DNA of 64,000 bases. Source: Adiantum capillus-veneris (taxonomy: Eukaryota > Streptophyta > Polypodiopsida > Polypodiales > Pteridaceae). Of this stretch, positions 52,226 to 62,307 are shown piece by piece. Position numbers and translations under genes: made by a program. How positions within the stretch are numbered: position 1 is the first letter of the stretch; each line of letters starts with the position of its first letter. The notes beneath the pieces were generated by a model that saw only the letters and a program-made list of their open reading frames with translations, was not told the origin of the DNA and searched no databases. The DNA lies in NCBI GenBank assembly GCA_014529385.2, contig CM043953.1:67578372-67642371 (forward strand). Reading direction: 5' to 3'.

Positions 52226-53823
52226 GAGAGCCCTAAGTAGGTGACCTTTGACTAATCCTACGAGGTAAAAGCCCATTTGGTTCGCCAAATTTCCTTGTAT
52301 CTTAGATAGGAACTAAGGATCAAAGAGAGGATCGAGGGAGTGTGTGTCTCACCTGGGTCTTTCGTGATTGACAGTTAGTTAGTTTAGAATAGTTGTATTG
52401 GAGAGAAAAGGGCTTTCTAGTCTGTGTGTGGCAGTGAAGCGTTTTTCTACTCATTAATGCAAAACCCCACATGATGTGTAGGAGTAGCTTTAGGTAAGGG
52501 ATCTAATTTTGATCTAGAGCTATTCAACAATTACTTATTTGTTGAAGTGTTTGTTTGCATTCACGATCTCTGAAAAGTTGATTTTGAGGCTAAAAATGCA
52601 ATAAACAGATTCTTGTTGACATTTTTTTTCATGACTGATTGCTGTTGTGCATAGAAGAGGGCATTTGCAAGAGTTCTGTGAAGAAAACTTGAAAATCTGT
52701 GAACAGAGACTTTATATGCGTATAATGTCTCAATGGGCATCTGGAGATAGAATTTGACAAATCTGACTGAACCAGGGTGTTCAAAAAGAGGGTTTTTCCT
52801 TAAGTACACTTTGAGACTAGGGTTTTGACCAGCCCTTAGTACCCAAAAGGCCAAAAGACAAAGTGTCAAAAGCGGGAAAAAGAGAAAAACTTGTGATTCT
52901 AAGCATATTTTGCATAAAAATTGGTAAAAGTGCTTGAAACCCAGTGATTAAAGACTTGGGGATGCTTGTCTTCTAAATCTGACCAAAAACTCAACTAGAG
53001 TCTTTATACGCGTATAAAGACTTACTAAACAGATCTGGCTCAAATGGAGCAAATGAATATTCCCTAGTGTTCTAAGGCAGAAAAAAAAAGTACCTAGCCA
53101 AAATTTGATTGCTTTTGAAATTCATATGGGCTAGAAAGTGCAAAAATGGCAAACCTGGACTAGATAACAACTTGAATTGTTCATAACTGACACCAAAAGG
53201 GGTGAAAACAGAAACTGAAAGTATCTGTCAGTTCCTTAGGGTGTAGGGAATATCCAAAACAAAATTAGGTCAAATCTGTGTCAGAAGTCTTTATACGCGT
53301 ATAAAGACTCATCTCCTAGGATAGACACCAGATTTGGGAACTGACATCATAGAGTTGTTCAGTATTGTAAAGTCAACTAAGGGACCAAGTTTGGTGTAAT
53401 TCTGCCACAGTAGGTCTTATACGTGTATAAAGACTTGAGGCTAGATTTGGGCTCAGAAAGAGAAACTAACTGTTCCCCAGACATTCTGTCAACCTTGAAT
53501 CCCAAATATTTTGTCAAAACAAGATTTGGACTTAAACAACGAGTCCAATTGCCAGTATAGGTGTGAAAAGCTGGGACTTACCCACTGAGTGCATAAACTT
53601 TGCATACAGTCATTGATTGAGGATTGATTGACTAGTTCTAACAGTTGTGGATGGCTAATGTGAATGCTCACATTTTGATGAAGTTTCAGAGGCTAAATAT
53701 TTTCTGAGAAAGCACGAACTAGGGATTGCAACTATACAAGGGAGCAGGTCAAGGAAAAGACACGAACAACAGAACTTCTCAGATAAGAGGTTTGGTTTTA
53801 AAAAGGCTATTTAGGAGTTAAGT
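52226..53823 (+). other. Long leader of third gypsy element
   Basis: The stretch is 1.6 kb without a coding frame, between the primer site and the first ORF. Its main structure is the palindrome array at 52707-53434. Confidence 0.7.
52707..53434. repeat. Array of a 24-bp palindrome
   Basis: The palindrome is AGTCTTTATACG followed by its exact reverse complement. Perfect copies lie at 52999-53022 and 53286-53309. Variants lie at 52707-52730 (ATGCGTATAAT core) and 53412-53434 (one base missing). The spacing is 292, 287 and 126 bp. Similar text aaatctg precedes the first three copies. A half copy is in the LTR at 51847-51859. The flanking text is hardly conserved, so the palindrome is the most preserved part. 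Confidence 0.9.
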
Positions 53824-54732
53824 TTGATGAATTTGAGATCAGGAAGACACATTCCAAGAGACCAAAAAGTAGCAGGAGACCAAGGTAGTTTAGTATCCAC
53901 CGAGGAGAGTGTAAACCAGGCAAGGCTAGATCCACTAGCACCGATTATTGAGGAAGGTAGTGATACTGACACTTCGTCAGACAAATCTTTCTTCATGATG
54001 GGTAGTCAACAGCCAGGGGGTTTCACCTATGACGGACCAATGCCAGGAGGAAGCACCTCCCAAAATCCTTTGAATGATCCCAAACTCATGGTGATCTTCT
54101 TAGAAGGAACTAACTCTCGTGGAGCCCTAGTTTATTCTGATTATCGAGGGCGCAAGTGCATTTGTATTGAAGAGAGGCCGGCTCAGAGATTGGAGATAAT
54201 TCGAGTCTATGATGATGGAGATAGATTCCGAGACGAAAAGGGGAACCACTATCTGATAGTCAGTAACCCTGAAAATTACAACAGATATGGAGACAACGTG
54301 GCGAAAGGGAAAATGGTTTCAGAAGCTCAAGAACCGCCACCAAACATTGATCGGCCTGGAGCTATTTTTATGTATGATAAGAAAACAACCGGGGTTCCAA
54401 CTTACAACGAGAACGTGGGAATCTACAAGCATGAGAGTGAGGGTATAGTCTCTTACTTTCGTAGCAAAGAACCATACGTAAACGAATTAAGCAAAGACAA
54501 GGTTCTTTACTTATTCTCTTATGAGACTGCTATGGGGAAGGGTATAGTTTTTGTTGATAGATACGGGCAAGAATACCAGCGTATTTTCCCAGAGGAGATA
54601 GAAAGGGCAACAGATCCAGGAGCATCATCATATGCCCCTAAGGAAGTGCCAAGAGTCACCTACACCCCAAGCAAGTCGACAAATCCCTTTTCTGATGAGT
54701 ATGACGCTACCTCACATTCCACACGGCCGTAG
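53824..54732 (+). CDS. Extra ORF upstream of gag, intact, unknown
   Basis: ATG 53824 opens a 302-aa frame to stop 54730. The start MMNLRSGRHIPRDQKV recalls the N-terminus of plant gypsy gags. The middle has GALVYSDYRGRKCICIEERP, RVYDDGDRFRDEKGNHYLIV and NRYGDNVAKGKM. A later part, LYLFSYETAMGKGIVFVDRY followed by GQEYQRIF, loosely resembles the first and may be a second copy of one module. No nuclease, protease or zinc motif is seen. It is one of two long frames in the window without a break. It may be an N-terminal gag domain separated from gag by stops at 54730-55075. Confidence 0.6.
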   Translation: MMNLRSGRHIPRDQKVAGDQGSLVSTEESVNQARLDPLAPIIEEGSDTDTSSDKSFFMMGSQQPGGFTYDGPMPGGSTSQNPLNDPKLMVIFLEGTNSRGALVYSDYRGRKCICIEERPAQRLEIIRVYDDGDRFRDEKGNHYLIVSNPENYNRYGDNVAKGKMVSEAQEPPPNIDRPGAIFMYDKKTTGVPTYNENVGIYKHESEGIVSYFRSKEPYVNELSKDKVLYLFSYETAMGKGIVFVDRYGQEYQRIFPEEIERATDPGASSYAPKEVPRVTYTPSKSTNPFSDEYDATSHSTRP

Positions 54733-55074
54733 ACATTCAACAACCAAAACCAACCGAAAAATCATCCATCATTGCAGGCATGGCTTCGACAGAGTGCAAC
54801 AATGGAGCAAGACCGAAACCGAGATGGTTATCAAGCCGCACGAGGGCTAAGGGATTTGCAAGAACCACCACTCTATTCAAGGTATCAAGGAAAGAGTAAG
54901 CCAAGGACTCAAGGGTCAACAGAACCTGGAGGGCCATGCATAGAATGAGTTAGAAGAGATGAACCATCTCTGGCGAGAACTGTTAGAAATTACGGCTTAG
55001 GAGCACCACTGGGAGAGGAACCAGCCTATTACAGAAGACCTGAGGAGGTATATTGATTAGGACGAGGAGATCCA

Positions 55075-56469
55075 ATGATGAGGTTTGTAGACCATCGGAG
55101 AATTAGGCCTTCTCAAGTCCAAAAATGGATAAACAAGAAATACACAGGAAGCAGAGATCCAAGAGATCATGTAGCAGCCTTTGTGCATGTAATTAGAGCT
55201 AAAGAGGTGTTAGATTTCCCTACCCAATTTGCAGGATTTGGACTAACCCTAGAGGATGATGCTGCTACTTGGTTTGACTCTATAGAGCGTAGAGACTTTG
55301 AGTCTATGGAGGAAGTGTTTGATGAGTTTATTGAGGAATTCTCACAAAGAGGGATAGCTCATAATACCGTCTCACAAATCCATGAATTCAAACAAGAATA
55401 TGGGGAATCTGTACGAAAGGCAGCCTTAAGACTAAAAAGATATGTTAAGTTCTGTCCTGTTGAAGAACTGCCAACTCAGTCCAGACTCATACTGATATTC
55501 ATCCAAGGACTAAGGAATGTGGATCTCCAGAAAGACTTACATATGAAGAGGAGCACAACGTTAAATGAATTGACCAAAGAGGCTCTTTGCCTTGTGGACA
55601 ATTGTGCGGTCTACAAAGAGGGGGAGTTCAAGGACCTTGACGATGATTCATCTTCACAACTGAGTGGAAGCAAGTCTTCTAAGACAACACCGAAGGGAGA
55701 AATGGCTGCAAACCAAGAGCTGCTTGTAGATGAAGTGCTAAAAAAGATTAACTTGTACGCCAAACCCCAGACGAAACATCCCAAGTGGTGTGCTATTGAA
55801 CAAAAATGGACAAACCATGGGACAGAGGAATATTATTATAACAAGGGGTATGTGAGAGAGAGACCTTACGCCCCCCAAGCTCTGGTAGCTTCTCCTCAAG
55901 TTCCACCGATGCCTAGGTATCAAGCAAGAAACCTACCAGGACCTGTAGGTGTAGAAAGACCACAACCGGTGTTGGGACAACAACCACCCCTACCAGGTTT
56001 ACGACCAGTCGGCATAAGGTACACACCAACAGTAGAAGAGTCAGAGGAGAAGGCTTTGGTGCCTATGCATGCATATTACGAGGAACCGAGTAGATATATA
56101 GCAAATCCTGTCTATTATCCACCTGAAGAACCTAAAATGCCAGAACCTTGGAGCATGATTGGAAGTACGGGACCACCAACAGCTGCACAGGCTGCAGGAG
56201 AGGGAAGATACAGTTTGGATGAACGAACATTGATGTTCATATCCAATGGGGGCATGGGTGGACAGATACATGCTTACCAACAAAGAGGGGCACAAGGAGC
56301 ACCTCAATAGCCCAAGGGACCCTACTACAAGTGTGGCGGAGACCATTGGCTGAGAGACTGTCCTCATGATGAAATCATCAGAGTCAACGCATATTGCACT
56401 GAATGTGGCGTTACTCATTTGATTCCAGATTGCCTAAAAACCCGAACAAAGGAGCAAAAACCACCTTGA
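55075..56469 (+). pseudogene. Gypsy gag with zinc knuckles
   Basis: From ATG 55075 the capsid (Retrotrans_gag) part reads VQKWINKKYTGSRDPRDHVA, LTLEDDAATWFDSIERRDFE, MEEVFDEFIEEFSQRG and LILIFIQGLRNVDLQKDLHM. Then comes a Pro-rich region to 56307. A TAG at 56308 interrupts it. The frame continues with YKCGGDHWLRDC (the first Cys of the knuckle is replaced by Tyr) and CTECGVTHLIPDC, ending at 56467. Gag assembles the particle, and the knuckles bind RNA. The frame upstream to about 54735 carries decayed linker text. Confidence 0.85.
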
Positions 56470-56639
56470 ACTTGCTAGAAACAGTACCTTCCAGTGGGGG
56501 GTCAGAAAATGAAACGGTAATTCCCATTCAGGTAGTTACAAGGGCACAAGCTCAGAAAAGGACAGACGAACCCATAGTTGAAGAGCCAAAAACCGATGCC
56601 CCTAGTTGAGAAACAAAAAATCAACGAAGCACTTGGAAA

Positions 56640-57315
56640 GCTAGAAAGGCTCGTATGAAAGCTAGGAAGGAACGAGAGTAAACCGCCCTAGCGGAGGAGC
56701 TGAAGCACACAAAGGAGAGGTTGGAGCGATTAGAGGATCTAACTAGTTTAAGCTCACACACTAAGGCAACCATAGAGCCGAAGGAATTAAAGGAACCACA
56801 AAGTGCAGGATCAGGAGGATCTGTACTGGCAGACAAGGTAAATGAGCAGTTGGATGGGCTTCTAAAATCTTATGAAGCTAGACTCAAAATAAACCCACGA
56901 ACAAAGGTGGATGACTTATCCATATGCTAAAATAGAAAAACAAAGGTTGGAAATGTGTAAAAGGATGATTGAAACAACTCAATCATTGATGGAAGACCCG
57001 CTAGGTAAACCTGCAAAGTGGCATGAAGTACCAGCTCTAACCCCTATCCAACCAACTTTAGAAGAACATGTAGAAACAAGGGAAAGACTCACCAGAGCCT
57101 ATGAGTCCAGAGAAGAGCCTATCATAGTGCCAAATACAACAGATGAGGCAAGTGACGGGTTCCAGCATAAAACATTGGCAGAAATGGGTAAGGATTGTAA
57201 CGGTCTAGACGATCTGTGGAAGCAAATCCGTGAGACTAACGAGGCTAATAGAATAAGTAACCACATGAACAACACGGAAAAAGTAAAGAATGCAATCTTA
57301 CCTCCTATTGAATAA
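56640..57315 (+). pseudogene. Gag-pol linker, coiled-coil rich
   Basis: Two shifted frames (to 56928 and 56911-57315) encode charged, probably helical text: ERLEDLTSLSSHTKATIEPK, LDGLLKSYEARLKINPRTKV and KIEKQRLEMCKRMIETTQSL. A last part ends KVKNAILPPIE at stop 57313. No catalytic motif was seen. It lies between the zinc knuckles and the protease. Confidence 0.55.
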
Positions 57316-57566
57316 TTTGAGGCAAGGTCACAAATGAACTTTGAGATACATTCACAAGGGGGAGACCAAGGATCAATGAACCTGACTCGTTAAAAACTCT
57401 ACCCTCCTACCTAGGGGAATATGAAGCTAAGTCAAAGGTGAGAGCAATCCCATCTCAAAGACTTTCTTCCAACAGAGTGATGGATTCGCAAGGGTTGATT
57501 GAGTTATTGTCCAACCCTGTGACATACACAATCACATTAGTTGAACTCCTAAGATTATGACCAAAT

Positions 57567-58647
57567 ATGTCGACTACCGTAGGAAAATGCCTAGAAAAAT
57601 TTGGAGTGAAATACCCCACATCGAAGATTCAAGAAGGGATCACAGACTTGGACAGGCCTCAACTAAACACCAGGTCAGTACCATTAAACAAGGTTGGAGA
57701 GTATTGTGAGGGAGAAGATGGAAACACCACGCTACCAGTAGAATTCCAAGGAGTAGTTTCCAAAGCTATTCTTGACAGTGGAGTGGAAGTTGCTATCGCC
57801 ACCAAGGAAATTTGGAAAAAATGGGGAAAACTAGCTTTAAGAGCTACCAGAATGAAATTGCAATTGGCAGACGAGTTCATGGAGAAGCCTCTAGGACTCT
57901 TAGGAAAAAGTGATTGTCACTTCATGCGGGATCGAGTATGAGCATACATTTGCAATAGTTGATTTCGACAAAAAGAACAATTATGAGATCATATTGGGAC
58001 GACCATTCATGCGACAATTGAAAATGGTACAAGATTGGGGTTATGACCATATATACCTCAAACATGGCGAGACAACAACTAAAATGCACCTGAAAGACCA
58101 TAGTTACAAGGATGTAAACCAAACACCTGTGGAAGAGTTTGATTCAGTTACAGTGGCAGGATCAAAACTCCCAGCATGGTTAGGGCAACAAAAGGAGCTA
58201 TGGATGTGTGGAGCTTCACATTGTGAAAGCTTAAGAAAGGAGAAATGCGTCTTAGAAAGAGCGATTGAGGACAAGGAGTATATTCCGAAACCTTTCCCTA
58301 AAGATGCCTTGGAACCTCTAGAATGGGAACACATACTAGCAATATTGGATGTGTGCGCCATTACAGATAGTCCAACGACAAAATTTTGCGATAAGGATGT
58401 CTATGATGTGCTACCCTACTACATGGTAAACGTTAGACCAGGAGAAGATGAGATGATAGAACCACCCAGAGAAGAAGAGTTTTATAACTCCTCTGAGCAT
58501 CTGGAAGTAAACAATGATGCAGATAATGAATGTTCAGGAAACTCAAGTGAGCGTGGGGAGGAAACACATAATATCAAGTTTTATGATTTTGCTAATCGGC
58601 ACCCTAGACGCCAGGAATGCTATAGGAGGAAACGAGCAGGAAAATAA
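57567..58647 (+). pseudogene. Gypsy protease 1 and linker
   Basis: The 57567 frame has VVSKAILDSGVEVAIATKEI (catalytic DSG at about 57775) and MKLQLADEFMEKPLGLLGK. A shift near 57915 moves reading to the 57910 frame, with EHTFAIVDFDKKNNYEIILG and RPFMRQLKMVQDWGYD; the ILGRPF motif is the usual end of a retropepsin. The rest (to 58647) is acidic linker ending PRRQECYRRKRAGK. The enzyme would cut the polyprotein. Confidence 0.82.
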
Positions 58648-58976
58648 AGCAAGAGAAAACCTGATGCCTAGGATAAAAGGTAAAACTCACTATTTGATGC
58701 TTGTAAAAGAAGACGATTGTATAAAAGATCAAATATCAAGAAGATTCTCAAAAGAACGAAGGGAAAGAACTCAAGAGGAATTAAAACAAATACGAAAAGC
58801 TAAAACACAAACAAAATCACAAAAATCAAAAAAATCAAAAAAAAGAAACCACAAAAGACCAAGAGTGGACCAAACTGGAGCGTAAACAGAAATACCAAGA
58901 ACTGAAACGGTCTTTACGTGAGGAATGGACTAGTGAGGAAGATAATGATGGAAAAGGGGAGTCAGAAAAGAGAAAC
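58648..58976 (+). pseudogene. Lysine-rich linker
   Basis: The 58514-58885 frame reads KGKTHYLMLVKEDDCIKDQI and then a Lys/Gln/Ser tract (KTQTKSQKSKKSKKRNHKRP). The A-rich DNA in this part may have grown by slippage. Confidence 0.5.
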
Positions 58977-60971
58977 ATGAATGTACCATCACACTATCGT
59001 AAATTTACCATGCAGGACAGAAAAATCATTATGACACCACCAGTCAGGGAAAGAACAAACCAAGAATCTTACGATGGGCCTGAAAATGCAAAAAGGATAG
59101 ACCTCGCGGAAACAGGCGAAAAGTCTCAGCCGGTCTATATAGCAAACGATTTAGGGCCTGAAGAAGAGGAACGGCTAACACAACTTCTCAAGAAATATAA
59201 AGATGTGTTAGCATGGTCCTATAAAGACCTCAAAGGAGTTGCTCCATCGATATGCCAACATACAATTCCTTTGAAATCGGATGCCAAACCTAGCAAACAA
59301 CGTCCTTATACATATAATGACACATTTGCTAAACGAATCAAAGAGGAGATTGACAAGCTGATGGAAGTTGAATTCATCTATGAGATCGAACATACAGATT
59401 GGGTGTCACCCATTGTGGTAGTCCCCAAAAAGAATGGAAAACCGCGAGTATGTGTAAACCTCAAAAAGGTAAATGCAGCCACCATAAGGGATAATTATCC
59501 CTTGCCAATCACGGAGCATGTACTTGAGCGGGTGGCCAGGAAACGGGCTTATTCCTTCCTGGATGGGTTTTCAGGATACAAACAACTGGCAATTGCAGGG
59601 GAGGATCAACACAAAACAGCTTTTGCCACCGAATGGGGAATTTATGCGTATCGAGTTATGCTGTTTGGTTTAACTAATGCCCCAGCTACCTTCCAAAGGT
59701 TAATGACACACGCATTCAAATAATACCTGAGAATATTCTTAGAAATATACATGGATGATCTTTGTGTACACTCTCTTCTATGAGAGGAACATATTGACCA
59801 TTTACAAAAGGTCTTTGAAAAATGCAGGACATATCGAATTTGTCTTAACCCGGAAAAGTGCATATTCATGGTTAAACAAGGCCGCATCTTAGGACACATT
59901 GTCTCAAGAAATGGCATAACCACTGACTTAGACAAAGTCAAAGTCATTGTAGACCTACCAAGGCCTACTAATGCAAAAGAAGTGCAATCCTTCATGGGAC
60001 ACTGCGGATATTATCGAAGATTCATATACATGTATACAATCATTGCACAACCTCTATATCGTTTGCTAGTCAATTTCGATTGGACCGAGGAGTGTGAAAC
60101 TTCATTCCAAAAGCTAAAGGAAAACCTTATATCAGCACCTGTACTTAAGGCACCAGATTGGAAAAATATTTTCCATGTTCACATTGATGCTTCAGCATAT
60201 GCAATCGGGAGTATTCTGGCTCAACCAGGAGATAGAACAATGGATTTCCCAGTTTGTTATGCGAGCCGATAGCTAAATAGTGCAGAAAAGAACTATAGGA
60301 CCACTGAAAGAGAGGGATTAGGAACGATATATGCTGTAAAGAAATTTCGGCATTATCTCCTTGCTAACAAATTTGTGTTCTTCATAGATCACCAGGCTCT
60401 TTTGTATCTGGTTAATAAACCATGCAATACGGGGAGAATTATACGATGGTTTATTATATTGCTGGAGTTTGATTTCATAGTAGTAGTAAAGAAAGGAAAA
60501 ACACATCTACGAGTGGATCATCTTTCAAGACTACAAAACGGAGAAGCTCCTGAAGGAGTCGATGATGACATACTTGACGCCTATCTTTTCAATATTGAAA
60601 TGATACCTAAATGGTCTCAGGAAATTGTTAGCATTCTTTCCTTTGGAGATAGGTTTGATAATGCGAAATACAGATCCAAACAAGAAACAATTCGACAAAC
60701 AAAAAACTTCCAGTTGATTGCAAGACGGCTGTATCATCTAGGATCGGACCAAATCCTACGATTATGTATAAATCCGGAAGAAGTCAAGTGCTACCTTGAA
60801 GAAGCACATGTCCAGGATTGTGCATTTCATTGTTCAACAATGAAAACACACCAGAGACTGAAACAGTTAGGGGTATATTGGCCAACTATGTATGCGGACA
60901 CACATTCTTATGTTACCAATTGTACTATATGTAGTGCCAAACGACCAGTAGATCACGCGACATTGTTTTAG
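58977..60971 (+). pseudogene. Gypsy RT, RNase H and first H2C2 domain
   Basis: One frame with stops at 59721, 59779, 60270 and 60969. RT: WVSPIVVVPKKNGKPRVCVN, YSFLDGFSGYKQLAIA (catalytic Asp), MLFGLTNAPATFQRL and IYMDDLCVHS (YMDD intact, 59750). Then LGHIVSRNGI and FMGHCGYYRRFI. RNase H: FHVHIDASAYAIGSILAQPG, then EGLGTIYAVKKFRHYLL and FFIDHQALLYLVNKP. Integrase zinc region: EEAHVQDCAFHCSTMKTHQR, YWPTMYADTHSYVTNCTICS (His pair and Cys pair present). The integrase catalytic core that should follow is absent. Confidence 0.9.
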
Positions 60972-61270
60972 GTAAACATTGCACCTGCATGGAGTCAATA
61001 TATCATTGATTTCCTAACCACCAGGACGTTTCCTAAGAACATCACAAGAGCACGAAAAAGGGCTATAGAGCTGGAAGCTCATGACTTTCAATTGATTGAA
61101 AATCAGCTCTATAAACGAGGAAAAGACAATCACCTTAGAATCTATGCAAGTGAAAGTGAATACCTGCTGATTCTAGAACACGCACATGGCGGGATAAGTG
61201 GTGGCCATTTTTAGGCGATAGGATGGCAAAAATCTTCTTAACCGCAGGGATATGGTGGCCGACATTGCAC
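60972..61270 (+). pseudogene. Second H2C2-type region
   Basis: In the RT frame the text reads APAWSQYIIDFLTTRTFPKN, YKRGKDNHLRIYASESEYLL and ILEHAHGGISGGHF, then (after a stop and a shift near 61215) MAKIFLTAGIWWPTLHMDAE followed by EFVNR. This is again the region that normally ends RNase H and starts integrase (linker, HxxxH, WWPT), but the Cys pair is missing. It cannot be a simple continuation of the first H2C2, so it is a second copy from a related element. Confidence 0.75.
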
Positions 61271-61993
61271 ATGGATGCGGAGGAATTTGTCAATCGACTT
61301 ACGAAGTTGGATGAAGACACAGTGGAGCCCATAATTGCAGTCAAAGTAGGGAGCAATCAAGTTGAATCGACGGCATTACTTGATTCATGAGCTCAAGCCA
61401 ATCTGGTTTCTTACAAATTATATAACCAACTACAGCTTGAAGAAAAACTTCACCCTACTCCTCAAGTGCTGGAAAGTATTACATCACACTCGTTGACAAC
61501 AATGGGCTGGATTATATTGCATGTACAAGTACACCAATATATTTACCCACACAAGTTTTATGTGGTCGAGGATGAGAGCACACAACACCAAATGTTGTTG
61601 GGACAACCTTGGCAAAAGGAGTACAATGTGCAGATAGATTGGAATGCGAATGCAGTCAAAATTCAGCATGCACAAGAACAACAGGTAACATCCTTTGCTC
61701 AGCAATACAGGAATAATCCGCTGCCAGCAACGCAAACACAAAAAAAAGAGCCAAAAGCAAGAATGCCACCAAAGAACAACATGGTACCCATGGCAAATAA
61801 ACAGGGAATTGCCAACCATGTTCACTACAAGCATAAAGCAACACCAACCGCAGTGCCAAGATCAAGGTTATCAACACGCGATAAACAAGTATGGGTGCGG
61901 AAGGATAGAGGTGACATGGCAGACCTACGACAATACAACAGAAGAAGTCAACAGAAGCAGAAGCGTATAGTTCAACCAAAACCAAGGGGATAA
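61271..61993 (+). pseudogene. Second retropepsin-like domain and basic tail
   Basis: The frame, open on the plus strand from the WWPT region, reads EPIIAVKVGSNQVESTALLD then S-stop-AQANLVSYKLYNQL: the Gly of the DSG active site is a TGA stop at 61388. It continues with LESITSHSLTTMGWIILHVQ, HQYIYPHKFYVVEDESTQHQ and MLLGQPWQKEYNVQIDWNAN, the LLGxPW motif being a protease ending. A tail from 61680 is Gln/Lys/Arg-rich (LPATQTQKKEPKARMPP, then KQVWVRKDRGDMADLRQYNR). The first protease of this element is at 57567, so this is a second one at the 3' end, with no integrase between. Confidence 0.7.
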
Positions 61994-62307
61994 AACAGAT
62001 ATGGATCCCAAAGAAAATTCTCATCAATAACTCAAATTTCACTAGAATTTGGATACCCAAACAAAAGCAACAGGAACTCCCTTCAGTACAAGAAAGAACG
62101 AAAGGCGGACAGCTGCATTTGAAAAAGGGCAACCGACTTATGTGGATGCCAATCCGTAACAAAACAGTGGTAACAACGGAAGTAGAAAAACATGAAAAAA
62201 CAAGCTACCAACGGAAAGCAAAGGATTTACGGTCCACGGCCATTCCCGTCAAGCCAATCCTTTCCATAGAAACAGCTACGGCTATATCAACAGTAGCGGC
62301 AAAGTAA
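61994..62307 (+). pseudogene. Trp/basic repeat tail
   Basis: A one-base shift at about 61990 leads into GIKQIWIPKKILINNSNFTR, IWIPKQKQQELPSVQE and LKKGNRLMWMPIRNKTVVTT, ending in VAAK at stop 62305. Together with VWVRKDRG at 61887 the motif W-[VIM]-[PR] followed by basic residues occurs four times. A Trp/basic tail could bind nucleic acid. I do not know a domain like it. Confidence 0.5.

Noticed and set aside
61484-62162. Minus-strand Leu/Cys-rich frames of 116 and 168 codons
   Set aside because: They are the reverse reading of the Gln/Lys-rich tail; such tails always give hydrophobic antisense frames.
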